Source: Cordilura impudica (lineage: Eukaryota > Arthropoda > Insecta > Diptera > Scathophagidae). Taken from it: a stretch of DNA of 64,000 nucleotides. Each line of letters starts with the position of its first letter. Position 1 is the first letter of the stretch. Shown one piece after another: positions 55,185-64,000 of this stretch. Where the stretch lies: the NCBI GenBank assembly GCA_963682025.1, contig OY821522.1, positions 25,210,490 through 25,274,489 of the forward strand, given 5' to 3'. The notes under the pieces were generated by a model that saw only the letters and a program-made list of their open reading frames with translations, had not been told where the DNA came from and ran no database searches. Made by a program: the position numbers and the translations under genes.

Positions 55185-55439
55185 AGAACCAGTGATTTAT
55201 AAATAATTTACATTTGGTCCTTCGAAAAAAGAAAAACCAGAAAAAATTAAATAAGCGTAATCACGGCTATAACAGTGATTTGGTTAACCTAATTAAAAAT
55301 AGAAGACAAAAATATCTCTAATCAGAGGAATAAATGTCATAGAAGGCAAGCTCGGCCAAAACAGAGTGAAAATTTATTTAAAAAAAAAAATAATAAATAA
55401 ATATTAGATTGGAAATAAATCAAATATTGAAGACTTAAA

Positions 55440-57317
55440 ATGTCGAAAAAACTGTTTGAGCGCCAATCAATACTGGGACAGGAAGCAGTCAATCTAAGAA
55501 ACGCATTCAGCCAGGAGAATGTTCGACTAAAGCAACTTCCAGAAAAGGAAAGACGGCTCGCTAAAATTAAGACGGAGTTTATTAAAAATCACGAAAAACT
55601 AGTGAAGGCAGGTGAAGAAACGAATGAATATTTCGTTCAAAACTATTTTGGATCCATCACCAAGATTTTTGAGCAGTCAGAGCTTAAAGTGGCTGAAAAC
55701 GAAGAAGATGACACTCACCCAGAACAATTAAACACATCATCACTACAATTTCAAATAGAAGACAAGGTGGGCACTCCACAATCAACTGAAGGAGATGATG
55801 AAGACCTGAATGAAATTATATTTTTTGATCAGGCAAGGTCAATGTACAAGAACTTGATCCAAACACAAGGTCGCCTTGTCACATTCAACAATGACCAGTT
55901 AGATGATGAGTTGAAAATAATTGATGAAGATTATGAAATACTCGAGGAAATCTTCAATCAAGTTAATAAAAAGGCTAAAAAATTTCCTCAGATTTTCCAC
56001 GAAATGAAAAGTATCAGAGAGTTGAAGCGGGAAATTATTAGAAACATCAAATCAAGAAAAAGTCAACTGACCGAAGAGCCTGAAGCTACAAAATCAAGAT
56101 TAGTTGATGTGAAAACTCCAGTATTCGACGGGACAGTGAGTGAGTGGAATCAATTCCACGATTTATTTATGAGTGTGGCCCACAGCAAAAATAAGCCTCA
56201 ACAGCAACAACAAACCTATCATCAACAAAAATCCTATACTGTTACTGAACCTGAAATGTACTGGCAAGAGGGTTATACAATCTATAAAAGTACTTGGATA
56301 AATAATGCTGATGACGAAGAATATAATCAAGACTATGCTGAAGATAAAATGAAAAGTCAGGAAACAAAACCTGGCACACAAAAATTATGGACGGCAAAGA
56401 AACACACAACAACAAAATCGCGTGTGGTTTTTGACGCGCCGGCAAGACCAACAAGTGGTAAGAACAAAAATAATTTAATATATATAAGTTCCAGGCTACA
56501 AGGAAATCAGGCGAAGGGTGATTCTCAATATGATGAAAGTTACCTTAAAGAAAAGGAAGCAACATCATTATCATCATTTACAACCAACACCTCTCCATCT
56601 TCAGTAACTACACCAATAACACCGGTGACAGTACCAACAAATTGTACTGATGGTATACATGCACCACAACAACAAAATCCAACATATCATCATGATGCCA
56701 TCGTTGCTTTGCCACAAAATCCGGAACAGTCCTTGGCTTTCTCAAAAGAATCGAGTACCCCCGAAAAAGTGTTGGAAATTATACGAGATGCTGATGCCTC
56801 TACTTCAGTCCCTCCGAAATCACCCTCAGAACATCATAATCAGTACAAAAATGAGGACGCTGCATCGGTGAGTGGTACTACAATAGTGAGATCGATGCAA
56901 AAAACTATCTCAAAGGCTGTTAAACAACAACCGACAGACGAAGAAGAGCAGCGCAATTGTAAAGATCAAGGTCACATATCGCCTTCAGATCAAAACATAG
57001 AAGATACAGACAAAGATCGTGATGGCCTTGAAAACGTTACTCTTGAAGAACAGCTGAAGGATGTCAAAGAATTCCATAAATCCGCATTTGATGAAAGAGC
57101 TGCCTCAGAAATTCAAGTAAGTGATATACTACTAGAATTAAATCATGTACCCCAACTACATGAAAAAGTTCATGCGTTGTACTCGGAAAAAGAACAACTG
57201 GACGCGGGATACGAAAAAATAAACACAAATGTTGCAGTGTCAATAAGTCGGTGGTTAAATTGGACCTTTCGCCGCCCGTTGCATATGCGCCCCGGCAGAA
57301 TGTTCAAGATTAGTTGA
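55440..57317 (+). CDS. 625-codon chimeric BEL/Pao ORF (gag N-terminus plus RT-like motif)
   Basis: The ATG at 55440 (MSKKLFERQSILGQEAVNLR) follows a 275-bp leader. Residues 1-240 are a helical, charged gag-like region ending in VKTPVFDGTVSEWNQFHDLF, a hallmark of BEL/Pao gag (DUF1759-type). At about residue 250 this changes to a Gln-rich linker (PQQQQQTYHQQ). Near residues 326-345 SRVVFDAPARPTSGKNKNN closely resembles the start of BEL/Pao reverse transcriptase. The rest is Ser/Thr/Pro-rich and acidic, then coiled-coil-like. The last ~20 codons run through the deletion junction into the 3' LTR. The frame is unbroken for 1.9 kb despite loss of pol. It may be a selected non-autonomous gag or a chance in-frame fusion. 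Confidence 0.75.
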   Translation: MSKKLFERQSILGQEAVNLRNAFSQENVRLKQLPEKERRLAKIKTEFIKNHEKLVKAGEETNEYFVQNYFGSITKIFEQSELKVAENEEDDTHPEQLNTSSLQFQIEDKVGTPQSTEGDDEDLNEIIFFDQARSMYKNLIQTQGRLVTFNNDQLDDELKIIDEDYEILEEIFNQVNKKAKKFPQIFHEMKSIRELKREIIRNIKSRKSQLTEEPEATKSRLVDVKTPVFDGTVSEWNQFHDLFMSVAHSKNKPQQQQQTYHQQKSYTVTEPEMYWQEGYTIYKSTWINNADDEEYNQDYAEDKMKSQETKPGTQKLWTAKKHTTTKSRVVFDAPARPTSGKNKNNLIYISSRLQGNQAKGDSQYDESYLKEKEATSLSSFTTNTSPSSVTTPITPVTVPTNCTDGIHAPQQQNPTYHHDAIVALPQNPEQSLAFSKESSTPEKVLEIIRDADASTSVPPKSPSEHHNQYKNEDAASVSGTTIVRSMQKTISKAVKQQPTDEEEQRNCKDQGHISPSDQNIEDTDKDRDGLENVTLEEQLKDVKEFHKSAFDERAASEIQVSDILLELNHVPQLHEKVHALYSEKEQLDAGYEKINTNVAVSISRWLNWTFRRPLHMRPGRMFKIS

Positions 57318-59762
57318 ACATGTTTTATGTCATACTAGCTGGACCCGGCAAACGTTGTTTTGCCCTCAATGAATTTTTATTTTAGTTAGAATCTGTATAT
57401 ACCTATATAAAATGTGTGACGAAGATCTCCAGATAATAAAATGAGAGCTTCACCAAAAAATCTTTCATTGCCTTTCAAATCTTTTATCAAATCAAATCAC
57501 AATGTTTGTGAGCCATGGTACATTCATCCCAAATAAAAATACTGCATTTTTGCAGAACTTTTGCCATACCGGAATGTTTTTTTGATATTACAGACGGCAT
57601 TCTCATTTTTTGTACGTTTAACGGTGATTTGAGTGCTGAATGAGCTGTGCGGCCACCATGCAATAATGTAGCGGCTTTTTCCTTCTTTTTCGTTAGAATA
57701 TTTATATATAAAAACGTTTGTGAGTTTATTTATTAAAATTTATATAAATTTGACAACTCATTATTTTTCGAACGACAGCGCCATCTACCGGGTCCAATAA
57801 AAAAATGTTTCTAACATACATATATGTACATTCTTAGTTTCATTAAAATCACACCATAAATAAGAATATTCGAAATAACTTTACCCAGCGCCACCTATCG
57901 GGTCCATTTATACATACAAAAATTTCTTATGACGAAACATACGTTCATTCTGAATTGCAGTCAAATCGCGCTGAAAGTAAAAATTTTTGTTTTTAACTTG
58001 ACCCCAACGCCAGCTAGAGGGTTAAAACTAAAAAAAAAAAAACACAGAAGAGCTCGAACCGAACCTATGCTGGAAATCCTACCTCGACAGCTCTTATGGT
58101 TCCGGAGATCATTCGTTACAATCAAATGCATCAACGTTTTTATATATACGCCACGCCCCTTTGCCCACTAACAACTTTATATAGCTAAGGTCTTATTATT
58201 ACGCAAAAATATCCTTTTGTGAAAATTTCATGACGATCCTTCCAGTAGTTTAGAAGATATTACGATTTTTCATTTTTCTAAAAAGGGGCGTGGCCCCGCC
58301 CACTTTTCTTCTTGTATGTATTTCTATTCATGCTAATACCATATGTACCAAATATGACTGCTGTAGGTAAAAAAATTCCCGTGATATGACTTTTTCAAAT
58401 TTTGGGTTATATGGGCGTGGCACCGCCCCTTTGTCCAATCAAAAATTTATATAGCATATTATTCCTTCCAGAGTCACAGTAACACGCTCTGAAAATTTCA
58501 GGAAGATCGGTTCTTTGGTTTGGCCTCCTATAAAGCACAAACAAACACACATTCATTTTTATATATGTATATAGATAGATTGAAAGCAGATTAATTATGA
58601 TTTAAGGTAAAATGGGGCGAAAAAGGGGGACTTGGTAATAAAAAAATGTATGGCTACCTTACCTGTAGATAAAAAGTGTATAAAACTTTAGATAAATACA
58701 TATTACAAAAAAATTATTTTGTATAGCAAACATTGTTAGTGGTATAAGTAAAAAAAAAGGGGGCGGTGAAGTGGGCGTGGTTCATAGTTATATGGCGACG
58801 TTAACAGTATTAAGAGCAATATACTACCAAATAAAAAAATCCGTTGGAAGGAACAAATTTGTACAGAGAAAAAAAAGTTTAAAACTTTCAAACAAAATTT
58901 GGCGTGAAAAGGGGCGTGAAAGGGGGCGTGGCGTAAGAAATGTTTATTTCTACCTCGCCTGGAGTATAATGTGTATACAATTTGAAGTAAATCTGTTAAA
59001 AACTATATGGGAGCAATTACATAATTTTAAAAAAGTGGGCGTGGTCAAAAAAAAGTACCCTATTAATCATGCCAGAGTCCCAGTTAAATGCTGTGAAAAT
59101 TTCAGGAAGATCGGTCCAGAGGTTTGGTCTCCTATAAGGTACACACAAACAAACAAATAAACAAACACACATTCAATTTTATATATATAGATTATATTTA
59201 AGTAGAATTATGTAGACTAATTGTATTTCCCTAATTACCAATTGTTCAAGATTAGTTGAACATTTTTTATATTATCTTATATTTCAGTAGAAGTAGACTA
59301 TTTGTATTTCCCTAATTACCAATAGAAATGCAAGTATTTATAACTGCATTCTGGAAAAAAGGGACATAAAATTATCACTCGAAAATTATGATTATTAATT
59401 GAGTTTGTATGTTTAGGTCTTAGCATGTGGTACGCACATGTGTGAGGTACTGAGATACTGATAAGGCATATTACATATAGATATAGCAAAAAATAAAAGA
59501 AGGTTTTATGGTTGCTTCGCTTATCGTAAACTCATTAGAATTCATCCCTTAGAGGATAGTAAATATAGCTAATAGGTAGCCTAATTTAGTTTTAAGAAAT
59601 TTATGTTTAGTATTTAAGGAATTGTATTTTCAATAAATAAAACAGTGTCTTACAAACATTCAAAGAATATAGTTTAACTTGATTTAGTTGAGTTCAATTA
59701 TAGAGTATCTTACAACTACTCAAACGGTACGCGTTTTATTTTAATAGAATTTAATTCGTACA
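57301..59762 (+). repeat. 3' LTR of the BEL/Pao element, split by a Helitron
   Basis: Starts TGTTCAAGATTAGTTG at 57301, is interrupted at 57335-59191, and resumes with TTATATTTAAGTAGAATTA to end at 59762. Excluding the Helitron it is 605 bp. The 5' LTR preserves the empty site (TTATGTTATATTATATTT). Confidence 0.92.
57335..59191 (-). mobile_element. Non-autonomous Helitron, second copy, in the 3' LTR
   Basis: The reverse complement of 5322-7183 with small differences, 1857 bp. On the minus strand it begins TCTATATATATAAAATTGAA and ends CTAG with the GGCAAA/TTTGCC hairpin. It sits between A and T on the minus strand. It has AGATGGCGC-type motifs at 57778-57786 and 57888-57896 (as reverse complements). 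The open frames inside are non-coding noise. Confidence 0.9.
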
Positions 59763-59879
59763 ATAGTAGTAAATTGAAAATTATATTGTTACATATGTAC
59801 ATGTGAAAAAAGATTGTGTCTATAGAAATTATATACATAAGTATAATAACAGATAAGAAATATTTGGCAAAAAAGTTTT

Positions 59880-60174
59880 TCAATTTAGAATCTCTTGAAA
59901 AACTATATTTCGTGTGAAATATCGTTGGTCATTTAATAGTTTTCCTTGCTGTGGGTTCGATTGAATACGTATCTTAACTTGGCTTGCAAATTTGGCCGTG
60001 TGAAAATACCTCGGTCTCCAAATTAATGCCAAATCAAATGACTGGCCTTGAGCCTTGTTTATGGTAATTGCGCATGCAGGAATTACTGGAAACTGGCGGC
60101 GTTTTAATATGAAAGGTAATGTGGTGTCGGTTGGGGCGAGATCAATCCTAGGAATTAGAACCGTAATATTTTGG
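59880..60174 (-). pseudogene. Helitron/Helentron helicase C-terminal fragment
   Basis: On the minus strand the frame reads LIPRIDLAPTDTTLPFILKR, RQFPVIPACAITINKAQGQS, and ends with TRNIVFQEILN and a stop at 59880-59882. The IPRI, LKRRQFP and TINKAQGQSF motifs are the last conserved motifs of the Pif1-like helicase of Rolling-circle Helitron proteins. About 97 codons remain, with no stop. There is no Met start; the frame runs into a CAGTCAGT-rich repeat at 60175. This is the only trace of an autonomous Helitron here. Confidence 0.8.
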
Positions 60175-60234
60175 TCAGCGTTACAGAATCAGTCAGTCAA
60201 TGAGTCAGGGATCAGTGTAAATATATTTAAGATA
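60175..60234. repeat. Short dispersed repeat with CAGTCAGT core, copy 1
   Basis: CAGCGTTACAGAATCAGTCA, then AATGAGTCAGGGATCAG and TGTAAATATAT. It recurs at 63281-63345 with few changes. It is joined to the helicase fragment here. Confidence 0.75.
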
Positions 60235-61153
60235 TTACCCGGCCTTCACACGTTAAATTTTTGGCTTTCAGGTTGTAATGCACTCATACTTTTTTACTTT
60301 TTTTTACTAAACTATCATACGTTTCAATTCTCTTTTTCAATTTTTCAATGGGACAGTTGCTTAACAATTTTTTGACTATTGTATGTGTGATCAATTTGAC
60401 TTGAACGTGGGAAGGCCGGGTAAAGTGAGGAGATTGGAGATTCCCAAAATTATTAAAATTTAATTCAATGGAGTTTGCTTAGAACGAACCCTGGTTGTAA
60501 TAAATTTTTGTTTGTAGCGAAGAATTTCTTCGGTGCCAAGAGTTTTAATCACATTTTTCATACAAATTGCTTCTCTTATAGTGACTTTAACAAACAAATT
60601 TTTTTTTCCATTTCAGAATTTTCGTATATTTTATATATTTAAAAAAAATTAATTTCAATGTAATTTAATTTTAATTTCATTTAATTTTAATACAAAACGA
60701 AAACTTCGATTTTCAAATGAAGTTTTGTAAAAGGTCCTTTTATGTATATTTTCGTAAAAGTTTGCCAGTAGCCAACCTTTGCTTTGTACTTTCTGCTTCT
60801 ATACATAAGGAGTTTTTCATATCATATGATTTTAAAAAAATATTTTATTTTGATAGAAACTCGGTAATTTTAGTCTTATTAAGGCAAACAATTATTATGT
60901 ATCTTTTTAGTAATTTAATTTATGTTTTATAACTTTTTAAAATGCCCCAAAATAAATAAACGTATTCAATTAAAAAAAGTTTTTAAACCTTTCGGACAAA
61001 TCAAAAAAAGACAACGGTTATAACGAATTTAGTCTATAAGCAACTATTTGGCCGGTCCCGCCGAGTTCGCTATAACCTAACTCCATTTTATTGTAGAAAA
61101 AAAGAATAGCATAGAAAAAAAAAACGTTTTAGAGCAAGGTTCCTAAAAGTTTC
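60235..61153. other. AT-rich DNA without recognised genes
   Basis: No recognised feature. Low-complexity ATTTTAATTTC stretches lie near 60650. Open frames are Phe/Leu-rich and probably chance. Confidence 0.5.
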
Positions 61154-61157
61154 TTAA

Positions 61158-61757
61158 GGGGGGTAAGGTTTGAGAAGTTAAAAAAGTCGTTTTTTCATAA
61201 TTCTTTTTTGAAGATATGAATAATGTTGGATTATTTATTTCATATATACGTTATAGCATTGTATTTGAAGAATCTTTGAAAAAAATTGCAATTAAAAATT
61301 TTAATAAATAAGTCCGTGACAGCGAATCTTCGGAGGTGTTGTTGTTTTGCGCTGAACACATAACTCGTTACCGGATCATGTGAAATAAAAAAATCGAAAC
61401 GCGTTTCAAAGGTGACGAAGAGTTTTTTCAATTTTTTTATTTTTTTTTTTTTTTTTGGCAGTGAAAAACGATTTTTGCTATACAATTTCGGGAATTTGTT
61501 ACGTGATGATTTATGTGTAGATATAGTGTCTAAAATTGCAAAAGAATCGGTCAAGTAGATTTTGAGTTATGATGTTGACGGACTTCGAATTTATATACTA
61601 TGATTTATATACTATATACCATATGAGGCCGGTCGCTGGAAACGCTGTATCTTCTTAAGTTTTGCTCTGATTTACTTAAAATTTTGACACAACACCTTCG
61701 ATATGTTGTGCATTCAGAAAGAGAAATGCAAAAAAAGTTTTTAAAACCTACCACCCC
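61158..61757. mobile_element. MITE, 600 bp, TTAA target (piggyBac- or Kolobok-like)
   Basis: The ends are GGGGGGTAAGGTTTGAGAA and, as reverse complement, GGGGTGGTAGGTTTTAAAA, alignable with two single-base gaps. Both are flanked by TTAA (61154-61157 and 61758-61761). It contains a poly-T run and no coding region. Confidence 0.75.
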
Positions 61758-61761
61758 TTAA

Positions 61762-63280
61762 GGAAGTGCAAACACCAATACACCTACAAAAAAGAGAAAA
61801 AAAATATTTCATATATCATCATATATGTGAACTGTAAAAAGCGAACATTTTTTCCAGTTATCTATAAATCAAAAAAAAAAAAAATAAGGGCGTATTAGTT
61901 TTACTTAAAAAACTTAATTATTATTCCAAATCGCCTTTAATTCTTCTATGATAATTTCAATAAATTATTCAAATTAAAATCCTAAATATACCTATTTACG
62001 TAATTTATGTTTGTCTAAATTTTTTGAAAGCAAATTATGCAAAAATTAATATTCTTCTGAAATTACAATGTAATTTAATTAAGCAAAGTCAGAATAATTT
62101 AAATTTGAAATTTAATATTGCACTATTTTTTCAAGTGCTTTTCAATACAGAGCTTTAAACGAAATCATACGTTGGACAACAACAAAATCCACATTGAAGA
62201 TCTCTTTTTTCTCAAATATTTATCAAAAAAAGCATACTCTTTGGTAAGTGCTGGCCATCAGAGAACCTGAGCGAAAGCACTCCTAACAATTTAAAACAAT
62301 TTTGAGATGAAAAACAAAGCAGACAAATGGAAAAGTTTAGTTTGATAAAAGGAGTATGTATGCATATCGGACGACGTTCAATGAGAAAAATAAAAATGTT
62401 TAAAATTTCCTTCAATACTTTTTTTGCAGAATTTTTTCATTGACCAACAAAGGGAATTTAAAGAAGAATTTGAATAGATATTAGTTTTTTGATGCATTTT
62501 TGCGTTCAACTTACTCCATATGTAACACGAAATCTGCATATGTAGTGCTATTGTCGTTAGCAGTGCTGCTAATTTTGACAACTTATTTTAATTTCGACGA
62601 TTTTTCAGTTTGTTAAAATGATTCTTTAAATTTGTTAAAATGATGATTGAAGATTTTAAATTTTCAGTAGTATAAAAATTAGGATTTCAAGGGTTAACAA
62701 TTAATGTGTTGTAAATCGAAAATTGATATTTTTAGTTCAGTGTAAATGTAAATTACAAAATATGTATAGATTTAATTCTGGGTCAAGTCGTTTCAAAACG
62801 GAAAACCTTGAATAGCATCTATCTCCATTTAAGATTTAAGTTTTAATTACGGCTATACTTTAAACCTATATTATATGTTTCACCTATAGATACATATCAA
62901 TAAAATTATTTAGTTGATTACTGTGTTAAATTTTTTTCGTTGAAATTTCACCACTAATACATTTTTATATATAGAAATAAACAATGGTGTAGTAATATTC
63001 GTAATATGAATGATATAAAGAAATTTTATTGCTTCCTTTTGTAATATTTTTTCGAGTTTTATAAGCGGTAAAATTTTCTTGTCAATTTCTTGTTTTAAAA
63101 ATGACAATTTTGACGATTTAGTTTCCAAAATTGTAGATTTTCAGAAGATTTTATTAGCAGCACTGGTCGGTAACAAAGAAGAGAGAAAATTGTGTGTGGG
63201 TTTGTATAAAATGAGAAAGATAAAATGTTGTTTGTGTATTTCGCATAGCTTTGTACGGAGTGCTATGTGTGTGTATTATT
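61762..63280. other. AT-rich DNA without recognised genes
   Basis: About 1.5 kb. Short open frames on both strands have no recognisable motif. Confidence 0.5.
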
Positions 63281-63345
63281 TCAGCGTTACAGAATCAGTC
63301 AGTCAGTCAGTGAGTCAGGGATCAGCGTAAATATATATAAGATGT
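63281..63345. repeat. Short dispersed repeat with CAGTCAGT core, copy 2
   Basis: Same repeat as at 60175-60234, here with one additional CAGT unit (CAGTCAGTCAGTGAGTCAGG). Confidence 0.75.
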
Positions 63346-64000
63346 TTAATTTATAGCAGATTCAACTGTTTTGCGTAATTTAGTTTATCAAGTTTTCGAA
63401 ATATTCTCAACATTTTTGGTTTCTTTTAAACAAATATTCTCTGTGTACCTATTAAAAATATATATATATGAATTTCAAAAGGCAATGCGACATAGACCTG
63501 CTTTGTTCAAAAGCTTTCATAAGACTGAATGAAGTTGTTGTTTAGTTTTACTCTTTGATGAGTATTTTTGTTTTCGTTCGGCTGTATAGAAGTTAACGAC
63601 ATAAATATTTAAAAATAATTAAAACAACATTGCTGACAATTCGTCTGCAATATTGTGCAAAAACATAAAAAAAAACACACAGCGCGTGTAAGCGCAACGT
63701 TTAGTCAACAAAACAAATACGAACAGCGCGTGTTGGCAGAATGGTAACATCAGCAGTTTTTGTGGTTTTATTTGGCCACAACAATTATTTTAAGTTAGTT
63801 AATATTGTAATGTGGTAGTGAATAAGTTGGTTTTAAAAAAGTAAAAATATTTTGTTAAGGAAAATAAAAAAAGACTTTTATTTTAATGAATAAGAAATTA
63901 AAGTAAGTCTAACTGGCGCCCAATTAAAAAAGTCGCGTCCGTCTTCTAATTAAGCAGTGAAACAAGTGTGTCCACAAAGATCCTGAAGCAGCATAAAGTG
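63346..64000. other. Window end, possibly entering an LTR retrotransposon leader
   Basis: Mostly AT-rich, with CAGCGCGTGT repeated at about 63680 and 63724. TGGCGCCCAATT at 63914-63925 resembles the first ten bases of a tRNA-Lys primer site (TGGCGCCCAA). No matching second LTR is in the window, so the assignment is weak. Confidence 0.3.

Larger units (their letters stand above)
54508..59762 (+). mobile_element. BEL/Pao LTR retrotransposon, deletion derivative with intact target duplication
   Basis: The LTRs start TGTTCAAGATTAGTTG and end TTAATTCGTACA. The 5-bp target duplication ATAGT is exact (54503-54507 and 59763-59767). A tRNA-Tyr-like primer site follows the 5' LTR. Only one ORF lies between the LTRs; protease, RNase H and integrase are absent and RT survives only as one motif. 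A 1857-bp Helitron sits in the 3' LTR. The element must have been mobilised by another copy's enzymes if the deletion came before insertion. Confidence 0.92.

Noticed and set aside
57929..59160. Open frames within the Helitron (for example MTKHTFILNCSQ and MGVVHSYMATLT)
   Set aside because: Both Helitron copies are non-coding; the frames differ between copies by indels and show no Rep or helicase motif.
60055..60375. 106-codon plus-strand frame
   Set aside because: Lies antisense to the helicase fragment and runs on into a Phe-rich stretch; the minus-strand reading is the meaningful one.

Overview
The window looks like a piece of an AT-rich dipteran (fly) genome, and every recognisable coding sequence in it belongs to a transposable element. 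I found no host gene, tRNA, rRNA or CRISPR array. The insect assignment rests on the element mix: a Polinton/Maverick, an mdg1/412-like Ty3/Gypsy retrotransposon with a tRNA-Arg-type primer site, a BEL/Pao retrotransposon, Transib (RAG1-like) DNA transposons, a PIF/Harbinger element with a MADF-BESS accessory protein, Helitrons, and many short DINE-1/Helentron-like repeats with a GGAC microsatellite. The species cannot be named from this.

Layout. 1-22385: a Polinton arranged as a giant imperfect inverted repeat. The left arm (1-7383, continuing off the window edge) and right arm (16295-21037, reverse orientation) carry the same genes (a 124-residue ORF, a CxxC/His ORF, integrase with chromodomain, zinc-knuckle protein, end of DNA polymerase B), the same DINE insertions and the same integrase frameshifts. 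The inverted duplication therefore followed insertion and decay. Later events are private to the left arm: a Helitron (5322-7183), an extra tandem DINE and a 1-base deletion. A 6.8-kb Gypsy element (7799-14630, TSD ACTGT) split the polymerase gene in the spacer. The right arm runs to a probable Polinton terminus at 22385.

22386-37483: AT-rich DNA with two related Transib copies (23763-26606, internally deleted; 30207-34066), DINE fragments, a Helitron-like fragment and a decayed, once-spliced transposase-like gene (28581-29892). 37484-46079: a DINE 5' fragment, a short Helitron built from 135-bp tandem repeats, a retroviral-type integrase scrap, a third Transib copy with the best-preserved transposase (39906-41951), inserted into the BESS exon of a PIF/Harbinger element (42547-44440) whose flank is tandemly duplicated. 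46080-54500: AT-rich DNA with a second DINE-like family and several MITEs. 54508-59762: a complete BEL/Pao insertion (TSD ATAGT) with pol largely deleted, one 625-codon ORF, and a Helitron nested in its 3' LTR. 59763-64000: a Helitron helicase fragment, a TTAA-flanked MITE and AT-rich DNA.

The genes do not form a host pathway; the window is a record of nested transposition. The points that most merit checking are the Polinton inverted duplication with shared and private lesions, the RSS-like (7-23-9) Transib ends, the chimeric BEL/Pao ORF, the myristoylation-signal membrane microprotein ahead of the Gypsy gag, and a CTCF-like AGATGGCGC motif recurring in unrelated elements. Family names are from motif recognition only; no database search was run.
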